A model generated the notes under the pieces. The model ran no database searches. It was not told the origin of the DNA and saw nothing but the letters and a program-made list of their open reading frames with translations. The position numbers and the translations under genes are program-made. 64,000 bases of DNA, from contig JAAONU010000019.1 in assembly GCA_012932295.1 (NCBI GenBank), positions 33,516,904 through 33,580,903 of the forward strand. Direction: 5' to 3'. The DNA is from Cyclina sinensis. Taxonomy: Eukaryota; Mollusca; Bivalvia; Venerida; Veneridae. Positions 1 through 9,649 of the stretch are shown in pieces (the stretch's first letter is position 1; each line of letters starts with the position of its first letter).

Positions 1-977
1 AATCTTGTTAGAGGTCCACCAGATAATGCCTCACACCAAAAATCTAAGCTCCAGGCCTTGCGGTTTCTGACAAGAAGATATTTAAAGTTCTCACTATATA
101 ACTTTATGTAAAACATGTGCCCCTGGGGCGGGGCCAGTTCTAACCCCAGAGTCATAATTTAAACAGTCTTAGTAGAGGTCAACTAGATGATGCCTTATAC
201 AAAATATCTAAGCTCCATGCCTTGTGGTTTCTGACAAGAAGATTTTTAGAGTTTTCACTATATACAATGTAACTCTATGTTAAATCAAGTGACCCCCGGG
301 GAGGGGCCAGTTCTGATCCCAGGGTCATAATCTTGGTAAAGGTCCTCTGGACAATGCTACACACCAACTATCTAAACTCTAGGCCTTGCGGTTTTTTGAC
401 AAGAAGATCTTTAAAAGTTTTTCCTATATAACTCTATGTAAAACATGTGACCCCTGGGGCTGGGCCATTTTTGACCCAGGAGTCATTATCTGAACAATCT
501 TGGGAAAGGTCCACTGGACAATGCTGCACACCAAATATCTAAATTCTTGGCCTTGTTATTTCTGACAAAAAGATTTTTAAGTTTTCCCTATATAAATCTA
601 TGTAAAACAACTGTCCCCTGGGGTGGGGTCACTTTTGACCACATGGTCATAATTTAAACAAACTTAGAGAGGTAGTAGAGGTCCACTAGATGATGCTTCA
701 TGCCAAATATCTAAGCTTCAGGCCTTGAGGTTTCGGAGAAGAAGATTTTTAAAGATCCAACTTTTAAAATCTAATTTAAGCTCCAGTGAACCAGAAATGC
801 AATGGACCTGAACCATTTGAACAATCTTGATAGAGCTTCATGCAAGGAAAATCCCAGGCAAGTTACATTTAATTTGGCCCTGTGATTTCAGAGGAGATGT
901 CATTTGAATGAAAACTTGACGACGGACGGACGACGGACAAAGACTGATCAGAAAAGCTCACCCTGAGCACTTTGTGA
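1..977 (-). mobile_element. Truncated terminal-hairpin (Helitron-like) element with ~160 bp core repeats
   Basis: About five imperfect tandem units of roughly 160 bp run through here. Each carries the blocks GACAAGAAGATTTTTAAAG, TATATAACTCTATG, GGGGCGGGGCCAGTT and GGTCCACTAGA. The array is followed by a CGACGGACGG microsatellite and then GCTCACCCTGAGCACTTTGTG, which is the terminal hairpin seen in full at 24651-24683. Here the hairpin stops half-way at about 977, so the CTCAGGTGAGCTAAAA end is missing. The left end lies outside the window. Units at about 60-300 closely match those at 39130-39360. No protein is encoded. I assign the minus strand by the convention that the GC hairpin followed by TCTTG is the 3' end. 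Confidence 0.7.
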
Positions 978-1399
978 AGAAAATTTGTATCACTTTGCTT
1001 TAGCAGCTATAGAATAAGATCAGTCGCATAGAATTTGAGGAAATATTGCACCATGAAAGGAATTTAAGTTGCAAATATGAATTTGAAATCAAGTGAGGTG
1101 TTGCTTGCCATTGTGATCTAAAAGAGCAACGAAAACCATATTCAGGGGTAGGTAGCTCAAAAAGTAGCATGGTTACCCCCGATTTTTTTCATAAATTTGC
1201 TTTAATTTTGAGCAAAGCAAAGTTTAAGAAATTTGTCCGTTTATTTTTTTTCCTTGTCTATCATGTAAAAATATGGCGCTTTTGTGAAATACGCTTTAAA
1301 TGCAAATTATACCCCTTTTTGGACTAAGAAAATTCTATTAAAGTTTTGTGTGCAAGAAACTTATATGCATATACTTAAATAACTACATGTGTTATTGAG
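978..1399. other. Unassigned AT-rich DNA upstream of the LINE
   Basis: No repeat termini or convincing reading frame are visible. The last part, from about 1345, may be a decayed upstream portion of the LINE endonuclease region. An endonuclease domain of this class normally starts further upstream, and this one lacks its first strand. Confidence 0.4.
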
Positions 1400-4204
1400 T
1401 TGAAACATGGCAACAATATTGAGAAGCATTATTTAATCGAAGTAGATTATTACCTTTTTACAGATTGTCCCCCTTTATACTCTGAAATTTGTATTAATAA
1501 TTATAATATTCAACGAAAAGATAGGAATCGTCAGGGAGGAGGCGTATGCATTTATGTAAGATGTGACATCTCGTTCAATCCACGTGAGGACCTGGCCCAT
1601 GATGAACTGGAAGCTACCTGGCTGGAAATACTTTTACCGAAATCCAAACCAATTTTATGTGGTGTACTGTATAGACCACCCAAACAGTTAAACTTTTATT
1701 CAATGCTAGAAAGTGTTTGTTCATCAAGTGTGCATTTCCTAGAATATAAAACCATTTTATTTGGAGATATGAACACTGATGTTTCTACCTCAAAAAAGTG
1801 TACTTTATATTCAGCATTTGGTAATTTTATTGATATGTTTCATTTTAAACAAATAGTAAATCAATTTACTAGGATTTGCAAATCAATAAGTACAACAATT
1901 GATCTCATATTAGTTTCTGACTGTGATAAAATCTCTCAGTTTGGTGTTCTAGACATTTCCATAAGTGATCATTTGCCAGTGTATTGCACCAGAAAAATTT
2001 CGAAAACTTTTGTAGGTAAACATAATACAGTGAAGACTCGATCACTGAAACATTATAATAAAGAAGATTTCCAACAAAGTTTATTGTCCACGGACTGGAG
2101 TAGTGTTATGAACTGTGATATTGTCTCTGAAGCTTGGAATAATTTTAAATATATATTTTTGTCAGTTTTAAACAATATTGCACCTGTTAAAGATGTCAGA
2201 ATTAAACAACGCACAGAGCCGTGGATTACATCAGACATTCTTAAATCTATCAATGAAAGAAATAAAGCTTTTCATTTGTTTAAAAAAAATAAGTCTGATG
2301 AGAACTATGATCATTTCAAACAGTTGAAAAATAGTACTGATTATATGATTCATTCTGCAAAGAAAAATTATTTTACAGATGTTCTTGAAGAAAATAAATG
2401 TGATTCAAAATCGTTATGGAAAACGCTTAAAAATCTTGGATTGCCTTCTAAGAATGCTCATACTTCTTCATGTACTAATATTGGTCTCAACATTAATAAT
2501 GAAATTTCTTTTGATAAATTAAATGTTGCTGAAAAATTTAATAACTTTTATGTAAATGTAGCATCAAAACTCGTAGAGAAACTCCCTACGCCTGTTTATG
2601 AATTTGGTAAAAATTTTGTTCAAAGTTTCTATTTATCTAAAGGAGTTATACCCGATAGTTTTTCTTTTAGTATTGTTTCTGAAAACAAAGTTTTAAAATA
2701 TTTGAACAATTTAAGTGCAAAAAAGGCCACTGGTTTAGACGGTATACCTTCTCGTTTTGTCAAGGACAGCTCTCCTATTATAGCTGGTCCCCTTACCCAT
2801 GTTATTAATCTGTCCTTGATACAAGGTGTTGTTCCTGATGACCTAAAGTCAGCCCGAGTAGTTCCCCTTTATAAAAAGAAGGATAAAACAGAAGTTGGCA
2901 ATTATCGCCCAGTGTCTATCCTTAGTATTATCTCTAAGATTTAGTAGTGTATGATCAGGTTGAAGGGTATTTTTGTAACAATGATTTATTATATAAGTTT
3001 CAGTCTGGTTTTAGACGAGGTTTCTCAACTGATACATGTCTTGTTCATTTGTCAGATTTTATTAGATTTCAAATGGATCAAGGCAATCTTGTCGGTATGA
3101 TCCTTTTGGACCTTCAAAAGGCATTTGATACTGTAGACCACAGTATACTTTAAATGAAAATGGAAATATTGGGTCTTGGTACCAACATCTTAAGGTGGTT
3201 CAAGTCGTATCTTATAGAACGACAGCAACTGGTTGATGTTTCAGGAACTTTTTCCTCTTACTCCAGTATTTCTTGTGGTGTTCCCCAAGGTTCAATCTTA
3301 GGACCCCTTTTGTTTTTAATCTATGTAAATGATATGTCAGCTGTTGTTAGAAATAAACTGTTGCTCTATGCAGATGACTCGGGTATTTTGGTTACTGGTA
3401 AAAACAGGTCCGAAATTGAACATGCTTTAAATGAGGACATGGAGATTGTTAGCAAATGGCTCATTGATAATAAGTTGTCATTACATTTAGGTAAAACTGA
3501 GTCTATTCTTTTCGGCTCCAAGCCCAAACTTAGGTTAAATCCAAATTTAAATGTATCCTGTAATGGTCAAGTCATTGAGCCAACCTCATCAGTTAATTAT
3601 CTTGGTGCCACACTGGATCAAAATTTATCTTGCAATGGCTTCATCAGTTATTAAAAAGGCCAACTCAAGGTTAAAATTTCTGTATAGGAAACGTGAATAT
3701 CTCACGCAACATACTAAAAAGCTGTTGGTTATGTCTCTTATTCAGTGTCATTTTGACTATGCCTGTTCCTTTTGGTATTATGGTTTAAATAAGTCGTGGA
3801 CGAATAAGTTACAGGTAACTCAAAATAAGTTGATAAGGTTTGTCTTGAACCTGGACCCAAGATCTCATATTGGTCATGAAGAATTTAATTCTTTAAACTG
3901 GTTACCCGTGTCAAAACGAGTCGATCAAATTATTCTGACTCATGTTTTTAAAATTGTAGCAGGCACAGCCCCTGATTATATGGGTGAACATTTTATTCCA
4001 ACCAAGGATATCCACAGTCACAATACTAGGTTTCGTGAAAAAGGGTCTTTTGCAATCCCAAAAGTCAATGGTTTCGGTAAAAAATCTTTCGCTTATATTG
4101 GTTGTAAACTATGGAACGGGTTACCATCTTCAATAACTAGTATTTCACAGTCCCATATGTTTAAGGTTGCTGTCAAAAACCATTTTTTAAGTCAAGTTTT
4201 ATAA
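1400..4204 (+). pseudogene. Non-LTR retrotransposon ORF2 (endonuclease + reverse transcriptase), CR1/Jockey-like, inactivated
   Basis: The first part (1400-2300) reads as an APE-type endonuclease. GGGVCIYVR, GVLYRPP, FGDMNTD, TIDLILVS and SDHLPVYC are in the usual order, so the catalytic FGDxN and SDH blocks are present. The reverse transcriptase follows: KKATGLDGIPSRFVK, NYRPVSILS, GFRRGFSTDTCL, LDLQKAFDTVDH, CGVPQGSILGPLLF and the catalytic YADD near 3370. A C-terminal region (HNTRFREKGSF, LWNGLPSSI) typical of CR1/Jockey-type LINEs ends at 4204. In life it would nick DNA and copy its own RNA into the genome. This copy is dead: a frameshift with a stop near 2942, an in-frame TAA at 3151-3153 and a frameshift near 3630. 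The N-terminus and any ORF1 are absent, as in ordinary 5' truncation. Family placement (CR1 versus Jockey versus Rex) is not certain. Confidence 0.9.
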
Positions 4205-4746
4205 TCTTTTTATTTAAGTAATCGGTATCATATGTGTATCTTTTTAAATGCATTCCACTTACCGGTATCTTCACCTGGTTTTTATTTAAAATGCTAGTAA
4301 GAAATGGTGCTTTTTCATATAATTTTTTATCATGTACTTGTGATAATTTTTTACTGGATAAATTTTTTTACTCTCATGTCATAAATTATTAATATGTGCT
4401 AAATACTTGTGATATTCAAATATTATTTCTAAGCCAGGTCATTTTAATATCCTGAGATTCCACGATTAGTTCTCCACCAAGACATTTAATATATTTTATA
4501 GTATGTGATTGCTTAAATCTGTGATATTCTGTAATTCATGTCTCTCTATGTCATGCCGCCAGTAACAAGGACCACAATGGAAATAAGGGATCACTCTCTT
4601 TTTTGTGCTATCCTTGGTACTGTGTTGCATGACATGGTTCATACTCATGCTTGTATCTTATTTAATCAGTTAATTATTTTATTGATACAACATGTTTGTA
4701 CATAACCATTGTATGCACTGTGATACCGAAATAAATCTATCTATCT
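4205..4746 (+). repeat. LINE 3' UTR and (ATCT)n tail
   Basis: This is non-coding, AT-rich sequence directly after the LINE stop. It ends in AATAAATCTATCTATCTATA at about 4729-4746. A short tetranucleotide tail after an A-rich 3' UTR is how many CR1-like LINEs end, so the 3' end of this copy looks complete. I could not identify a target-site duplication because the 5' end is not located. Confidence 0.7.
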
Positions 4747-5789
4747 ATAAAGATTTGTTAAAAGTTTTTTTTACTGGAAAATGTTGCACTTTATCTAACG
4801 ATTCAAATGAAATTTATGATACATGTTTGTAGTGACAAAAAGTGGATCCATTAATAACTCATAAAGAATTTATAACATTTTTGTGAAACTAGTTCGAATA
4901 GTCGAGCATGCTATCATGAGACAGCTCTTGTTAGGCTTAAAGGAGTAAATATGCAAACCGTACAAAATTGGCAGGTCTGATGGAAACATACTCGATCTTA
5001 AGTGTAATGTAAATTGAGGAGTATTTTCACAATTCTATTACGGCCTTCCTTCCTTCGAAATTGAAAAAAGCAATCATCATTTGTTACAGAAAAGCATCAC
5101 GTTGTTTAAAAATTATTTTGTCGATAAATAAATTCACAAAATGTTTGAAAAGATGAAGAATGACTTTGACAAAAATAGCGAAATAATGTAATAAACATTT
5201 GGCCAAGACAGGATTCGAAACCACACGGGAAGTCTGAGATGGATTGTAGCGTCTTATACCGCTCGGCCATCACGGCACATGCAGATAGGTAAACCTACCC
5301 GACTTTTTCCAGAAAACACCATTTTAGTATCACGTGAATAACACTAATTATCGTAATTTATACATTTGATCAATAATAATAATAATAATTTAATGATATT
5401 ATGACCGGGGAGTCACTTTGCAATATTTAATAATGACCGGAATCATGATTCCATCCTTTATTATTACATTTACAAAGTTACAAAGGAAGGTAAGGCCTTA
5501 AAAGGACTACCTCACATAGTCTTGGCAAAATTCAAAAATAATTAGTGAGCAATTCAATACATTAAATAAATAAATACAGTCACATTTATGAAATTTGCGT
5601 ATTTGCTTTTATCCTGTCACTAATAACAATTTTGACCATATAACAATGGGTCAGATATTTTTTCTTATCTCCGTCTGTTGATCACGTAACGTTGATATCC
5701 AGTCACTTGGTCATGTGATCAGCCGGACTAATTTAAGCCCAACTTTTAATGATATTTTTTCGACAGTTTTTGCAATGCTTTGTTTGTAG
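4747..5789. other. AT-rich spacer with a dispersed GACCGGGGAGTCA motif
   Basis: No gene is seen apart from the tRNA-like block listed separately. Around 5395-5445 the text TATTATGACCGGGGAGTCA followed by AATAATGACCGG appears. The same motif recurs near 15000, 17530 and 18960-19075. The rest is low-information AT-rich DNA. Confidence 0.5.
5202..5276 (-). pseudogene. tRNA-like sequence (tRNA pseudogene or head of a SINE)
   Basis: On the minus strand the block begins GCCGTGATGGCCGAGCGGT and contains GGTTTCGAATCC. These match the A box and B box of RNA polymerase III promoters in Leu/Ser-type tRNAs. The proposed 7-bp acceptor stem (GCCGTGA with TCTTGGC) has one mismatch and one wobble pair. At 75 nt it lacks the long variable arm of a Leu or Ser tRNA, and the D and T stems pair poorly, so I do not call a functional tRNA. 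No SINE body is recognisable downstream. Confidence 0.5.
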
Positions 5790-7788
5790 CAAGAGGGCCA
5801 TGATGGCCCTGTATCGCTCACCTTAGTATGACTGCTTTTAACAAAGTTGCTATGGACCTGGTTAATTGACCCGAGATGACCCATATTCGAACTTGACCTA
5901 GAAATTATTGAAACAATCTCTCTGACAAATTTCAAGGTTATTTGTACTGAAAATGTTACCTCTAGATTGTTAACAAGGTTTATCCATATTTGGACTCTAT
6001 GACCTAGTTTTTTAACCTAGATGTCCCATATTCGAACTTGAGCTAGAAATTATCGAAACAATCTCTCTGACAAATTTCCAGGATAATTGGACTGAAAAAG
6101 TAGCCTCTAAAGTGTAAACAAGGTTTTTCGATATTTGGGCTCTGTGACCTAGTTTTTGACCCCAGATAACCGATATCCAAACTTGAGCTACAAATCATCA
6201 AAAAACCTTTCTGACAAATTTCCAGGACATTTGGACTGAAAATGTAGCCTCTACAGTGTTTACAAAGTTTTTCGATATTTGGGCTCTGTGACCTAGATTT
6301 CTAATCCAGATAATCCATATTCGAACTTGAGCTAGAAAACACAGAATTAGGCTTTCTGACAAATTTCCAGCTTATTTGGAATTAAAATGTTACATCTAGA
6401 GTGTTATCAAGGTTTTTCCATATTTGGGCTCTGTGACATAGTTTTTGACCCAAGATGGCCCATACTCCAATTTGAGCTAGAAATCATCAAAAAAAACCTG
6501 TCTGACAAATTACCAGGATATTTGGACTGAAAATGTAACCTCTGGAGTGTTCAAAAGGTTTTTACATATTTGGGCCATGTGACCTAGTTTTTGACACCAG
6601 ATGACCCATATCCAAATTTGAGCTAGAAATTATTGAAACAACCTTCCTGACAAATTTCAAGGACATTTGGACTGAAAATGTAACCATTAGAGCATTAACA
6701 AGGTTTTTGTACTTTCGGGCTTTGTGACCTAGTTTTTGACCCTAGATAACCTATATTCAAAACTGAGCTAGAAATCATCAAAAAACCTTTCTGACAAATT
6801 TCCAGGACATTTGGACTGAAAATGTAGCCTCTACAGTGTTTACAAAGTTTTTCGATATTTGGGCTCTGTGACCTAGATTTCTAATCCAGATAATCCATAT
6901 TCGAACTTGAGCTAGAAAACACAGAATTAGGCTTTCTGACAAATTTCCAGCTTATTTGGAATTAAAATGTTACATCTAGAGTGTTATCAAGGTTTTTCCA
7001 TATTTGGGCTCTGTGACATAGTTTTTGACCCAAGATGGCCCATACTCCAATTTGAGCTAGAAATCATAAAAAAAAACCTGTCTGACAAATTACCAGGATA
7101 TTTGGACTGAAAATGTAACCTCTGGAGTGTTCAAAAGGTTTTTACATATTTGGGCCATGTGACCTAGTTTTTGATACCAGATGACCCATATCCAAATTTG
7201 AGCTAGAAATTATTGAAACAACCTTCCTGACAAATTTCAAGGACATTTGGACTGAAAATGTACCATTAGAGCATTAACAAAGTTTTTGTACTTTCGGGCT
7301 TTGTGACCTAGTTTTTGACCCTAGATAACCTATATTCAAAACTGAGCTAGAAATCATCAAAAAACCTTTCTGACAAATTTCCAGGACATTTGGACTGAAA
7401 ATGTAGCCTCTACATTTACAAGATTTTTCCATATTTGGTCTCTGTGACCTAGTTTTTGAACCCAGATGACCCATATTTGAACTTGTGCTAGAAATCATAG
7501 AAGCAACTTTTCTGACAAATTTCCAGATTATTTGGGCTGAAAATGTAACCTCTAGAGTGTTAACAAGATTTTTCTATTTTTGAGCTCCATGACCTAGTTT
7601 TTTGACCCCAGATGACTCATATTCGAACTCTTCCGAGTAATTACTGGGACAACCATCCTGACCAAGTTTCGTGACAATTGGAGCAAAAATGTGACCAGTA
7701 GAGTGTTAACGAACTAAGTGTGAACGGACGACAGACGACGGACATTCATGGATCCTAATAGCTCATCCTGAGCCAGCTCAGGTGAGCT
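5790..7788 (-). mobile_element. Terminal-hairpin (Helitron-like) element with 145-bp core repeats
   Basis: The left end reads CAAGAGGG, then the palindrome AGGGCCATGATGGCCCT, then GCTCACCTTAGTATG. The right end reads GCTCATCCTGAGCCAGCTCAGGTGAGCTAAAA. Between them are about 13 tandem units of 144-146 bp, each built around CTCTGTGACCTAGTTTTTGA, GAGCTAGAAATCATC, CTGACAAATTTCCAGGA and TTGGACTGAAAATGTA. Just before the right end is a CGGACGACAGACGACGG microsatellite. No protein is encoded. The ends match the elements at 9650 and 22589, but the core monomer is unrelated to theirs. A Helentron-type rolling-circle origin is inferred from the hairpin and subterminal repeats. Confidence 0.8.
6201..7416. 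repeat. Higher-order repeat: four-monomer block of ~580 bp, duplicated
   Basis: Within the 145-bp array, 6201-6780 and 6781-7359 are nearly identical, and a third partial copy runs 7360 to about 7416. I count only a handful of differences by eye between the two full copies, for example GACACCAG/GATACCAG and GTAACCATT/GTACCATT. Single monomers inside each copy differ much more from each other. This is the signature of a recent duplication of a four-unit block. Confidence 0.8.
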
Positions 7789-7821
7789 AAAAATCAAAAG
7801 AAGAAATGTGGCATGATAATT

Positions 7822-7960
7822 GAATAATAGGTAAGTGTCATGGATGGAGAAAGTTTATTCGACTCGACTCCAGTATTTATCGGGTTCGCCTCCAGCTCCC
7901 GATAAATTCTTCCGCCTTACGAGATAAACTTTCTCCATCCATGACACCAACCTATTATTC
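7822..7960. repeat. Palindromic (foldback) repeat, copy 1
   Basis: The outer arms read GAATAATAGG..TGTCATGGATGGAGAAAGTT on the left, with the inverted complement AACTTTCTCCATCCATGACA..CCTATTATTC on the right. Between them is a second inverted repeat, TATTTATCGGG with CCCGATAAATT. A second copy lies at 54978-55114. No coding potential is evident. It could be a MITE-like foldback or a template for a structured transcript. Confidence 0.75.
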
Positions 7961-8040
7961 TCTATATCAGTTGCCATTATGCAAAGATAAATCATTGATT
8001 TAAATAAGCAATGCAAAATTCTTTACATTTTTACATTTCA

Positions 8041-9648
8041 GGAAACAAGTTCATTTTCGTAATTACAGAATATTTGACATAATGCGTAGAAGCTGAAGGG
8101 ATTCCAGACAAGTCATCTGAAATGGTACTATCAATTTTCACGAAGTTTTTCACGACACATGGTTGCCCCAGCGTTTTAATAACAGTTCAGGGGAGAGAAT
8201 TCTGCAACGACTTGAATGACAAATTTTGCAAGCAGTTTGGGATAGAACATAGAACTGCATCATCATATCATCCCCAGGCAGGGGGTTATACTGAAAGATT
8301 TAACAGGACTTTGCGTGACATGCTAGTGCATAGTGTAGATACGTCGCAGAAGGATTGGGACATTAAGTTACCTTACGTACTGTTTGCTTATAGACATCTA
8401 AACTTGAGTCGAAAAAGCAAACACCGTTCTGTCTTTCTTTGGAACGCATGCACGCTTACCAGTAGAGATAGACACAGCAATGCAGTCATCTGATGATAAT
8501 CAAGACTTGAAATGCTACTAAAGGAAAGAATAGACTCGTTCATTAAACTGTAGTGCAAGAGAAAAGAAGCGTCGTCCAAGATAAAAACGGCACAATCGAA
8601 GCAGAAGAAATATAAAGACTCTTCACTACCTACAGACGATAAAGGAGTTTTTGAAGTCGGCAATCAAGTCCTTGTTCACAACACCAGAAAATTAACGAGA
8701 AAAGGCGGGAAACTTGGTCTTAAATGGAAAGGACCATTTAAAATAACAAAAGTAACTGGAAAGGGTACTTACTTCCTCGAAGGAATGAAAACCAGTGTAA
8801 GTGGGAACAGACTGACTAGCTATAGTCAGAGAAAGAGAGAGTCCTACAAATTACGCAGAAAATAGGGCTACTGATAGTCAGTCAAATATCAACACAGACA
8901 AACGAGCTACAGAAAGCTCTACAAGTGATCACAGTCCAATAAGCAAAGAAACAGAAACAAAAGCAGACAACAAAGCATTTGAAAGCCCTCCAAAAACTAA
9001 CGATAAATCTGACTATAATCTCCCTCCAAAAAAAAGAGAAGAATATCGCGAGAAGATCTTACAACCGAATCTACCGAATCTATCTATCAAGAACCATTTC
9101 AATTCAAACCATCTAATCACGAATGGCAAGAACAGATCTCGAGTGTATGTAAGTCGACAGTCAAAAACACGTATGCATCCGGTCCAGACAAATATATACG
9201 AAGAGACGCCAAACCAACAAGAACTGTAAACATGCGTGGGAATGGAAACTGTTAGTTTACAGCAATCTGTTTTGTAGTTTTCGGCGTACAAACACGCCAC
9301 AGCTTGATAAGGCAAGCGATAGGAAATTTCATGAAAGAAAAGGAAAATCTAATGAAAGGCATCACGCGTGATCCAGTTCCTCGATATCTAGACACGTAAA
9401 TGATGGCATCCAAGAACACATCGGGAACGGAAGTGGAGATATTCTCTTTTGCAACGCTCACTAGAACCATTGTGTATGTTTACTCACAGTACAGCAGTAA
9501 GGAAATGTGGCGTTGGTTAGAATAAAAACCTGTAGGACTTATTGGTGGTAATTTAAGGGATCGAGCAGTTTACATTCAAAATAAAAGCGATCATTTTGTC
9601 CCAGTACTAGAAGTAGATGGCGAAGAGTTCTCAAGAAAGACATATAAA
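8041..9648 (+). pseudogene. Decayed integrase plus OTU-protease gene of a transposon (Gypsy- or Ginger-like)
   Basis: From 8050 the frame reads a DDE integrase core: KFIFVITEY, an in-frame stop at 8083-8085, then FFTTHGCPSVLITVQGREF, ASSYHPQAGGYTERFNRTL. The first catalytic Asp appears as Glu (VITEY), the second as Val (ITVQG), and the Glu of TERFN remains. After a disrupted stretch, 8650-8860 reads VLVHNTRKLTRKGGKLGLKW followed by KGPFKI, a GPY/F-type integrase C-terminus. From about 9230 an OTU cysteine-protease-like domain follows: MRGNGNC, then a stop, FTAICFVVFGVQ, later GTEVEIFSFA, and SDHFVPVLEVDG carrying the presumed His. The catalytic-Cys codon is followed directly by TAG, and more stops occur. 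The 3' side is cut by the hairpin element at 9650. I cannot separate an LTR element from a Ginger-type DNA transposon because no LTR or TIR is visible. Confidence 0.75.
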
Positions 9649-9649
9649 A

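Noticed and set aside
5202..5276. Functional tRNA-Leu or tRNA-Ser gene
   Set aside because: Promoter boxes and an acceptor stem are visible, but the D and T stems pair badly and the long variable arm is missing.
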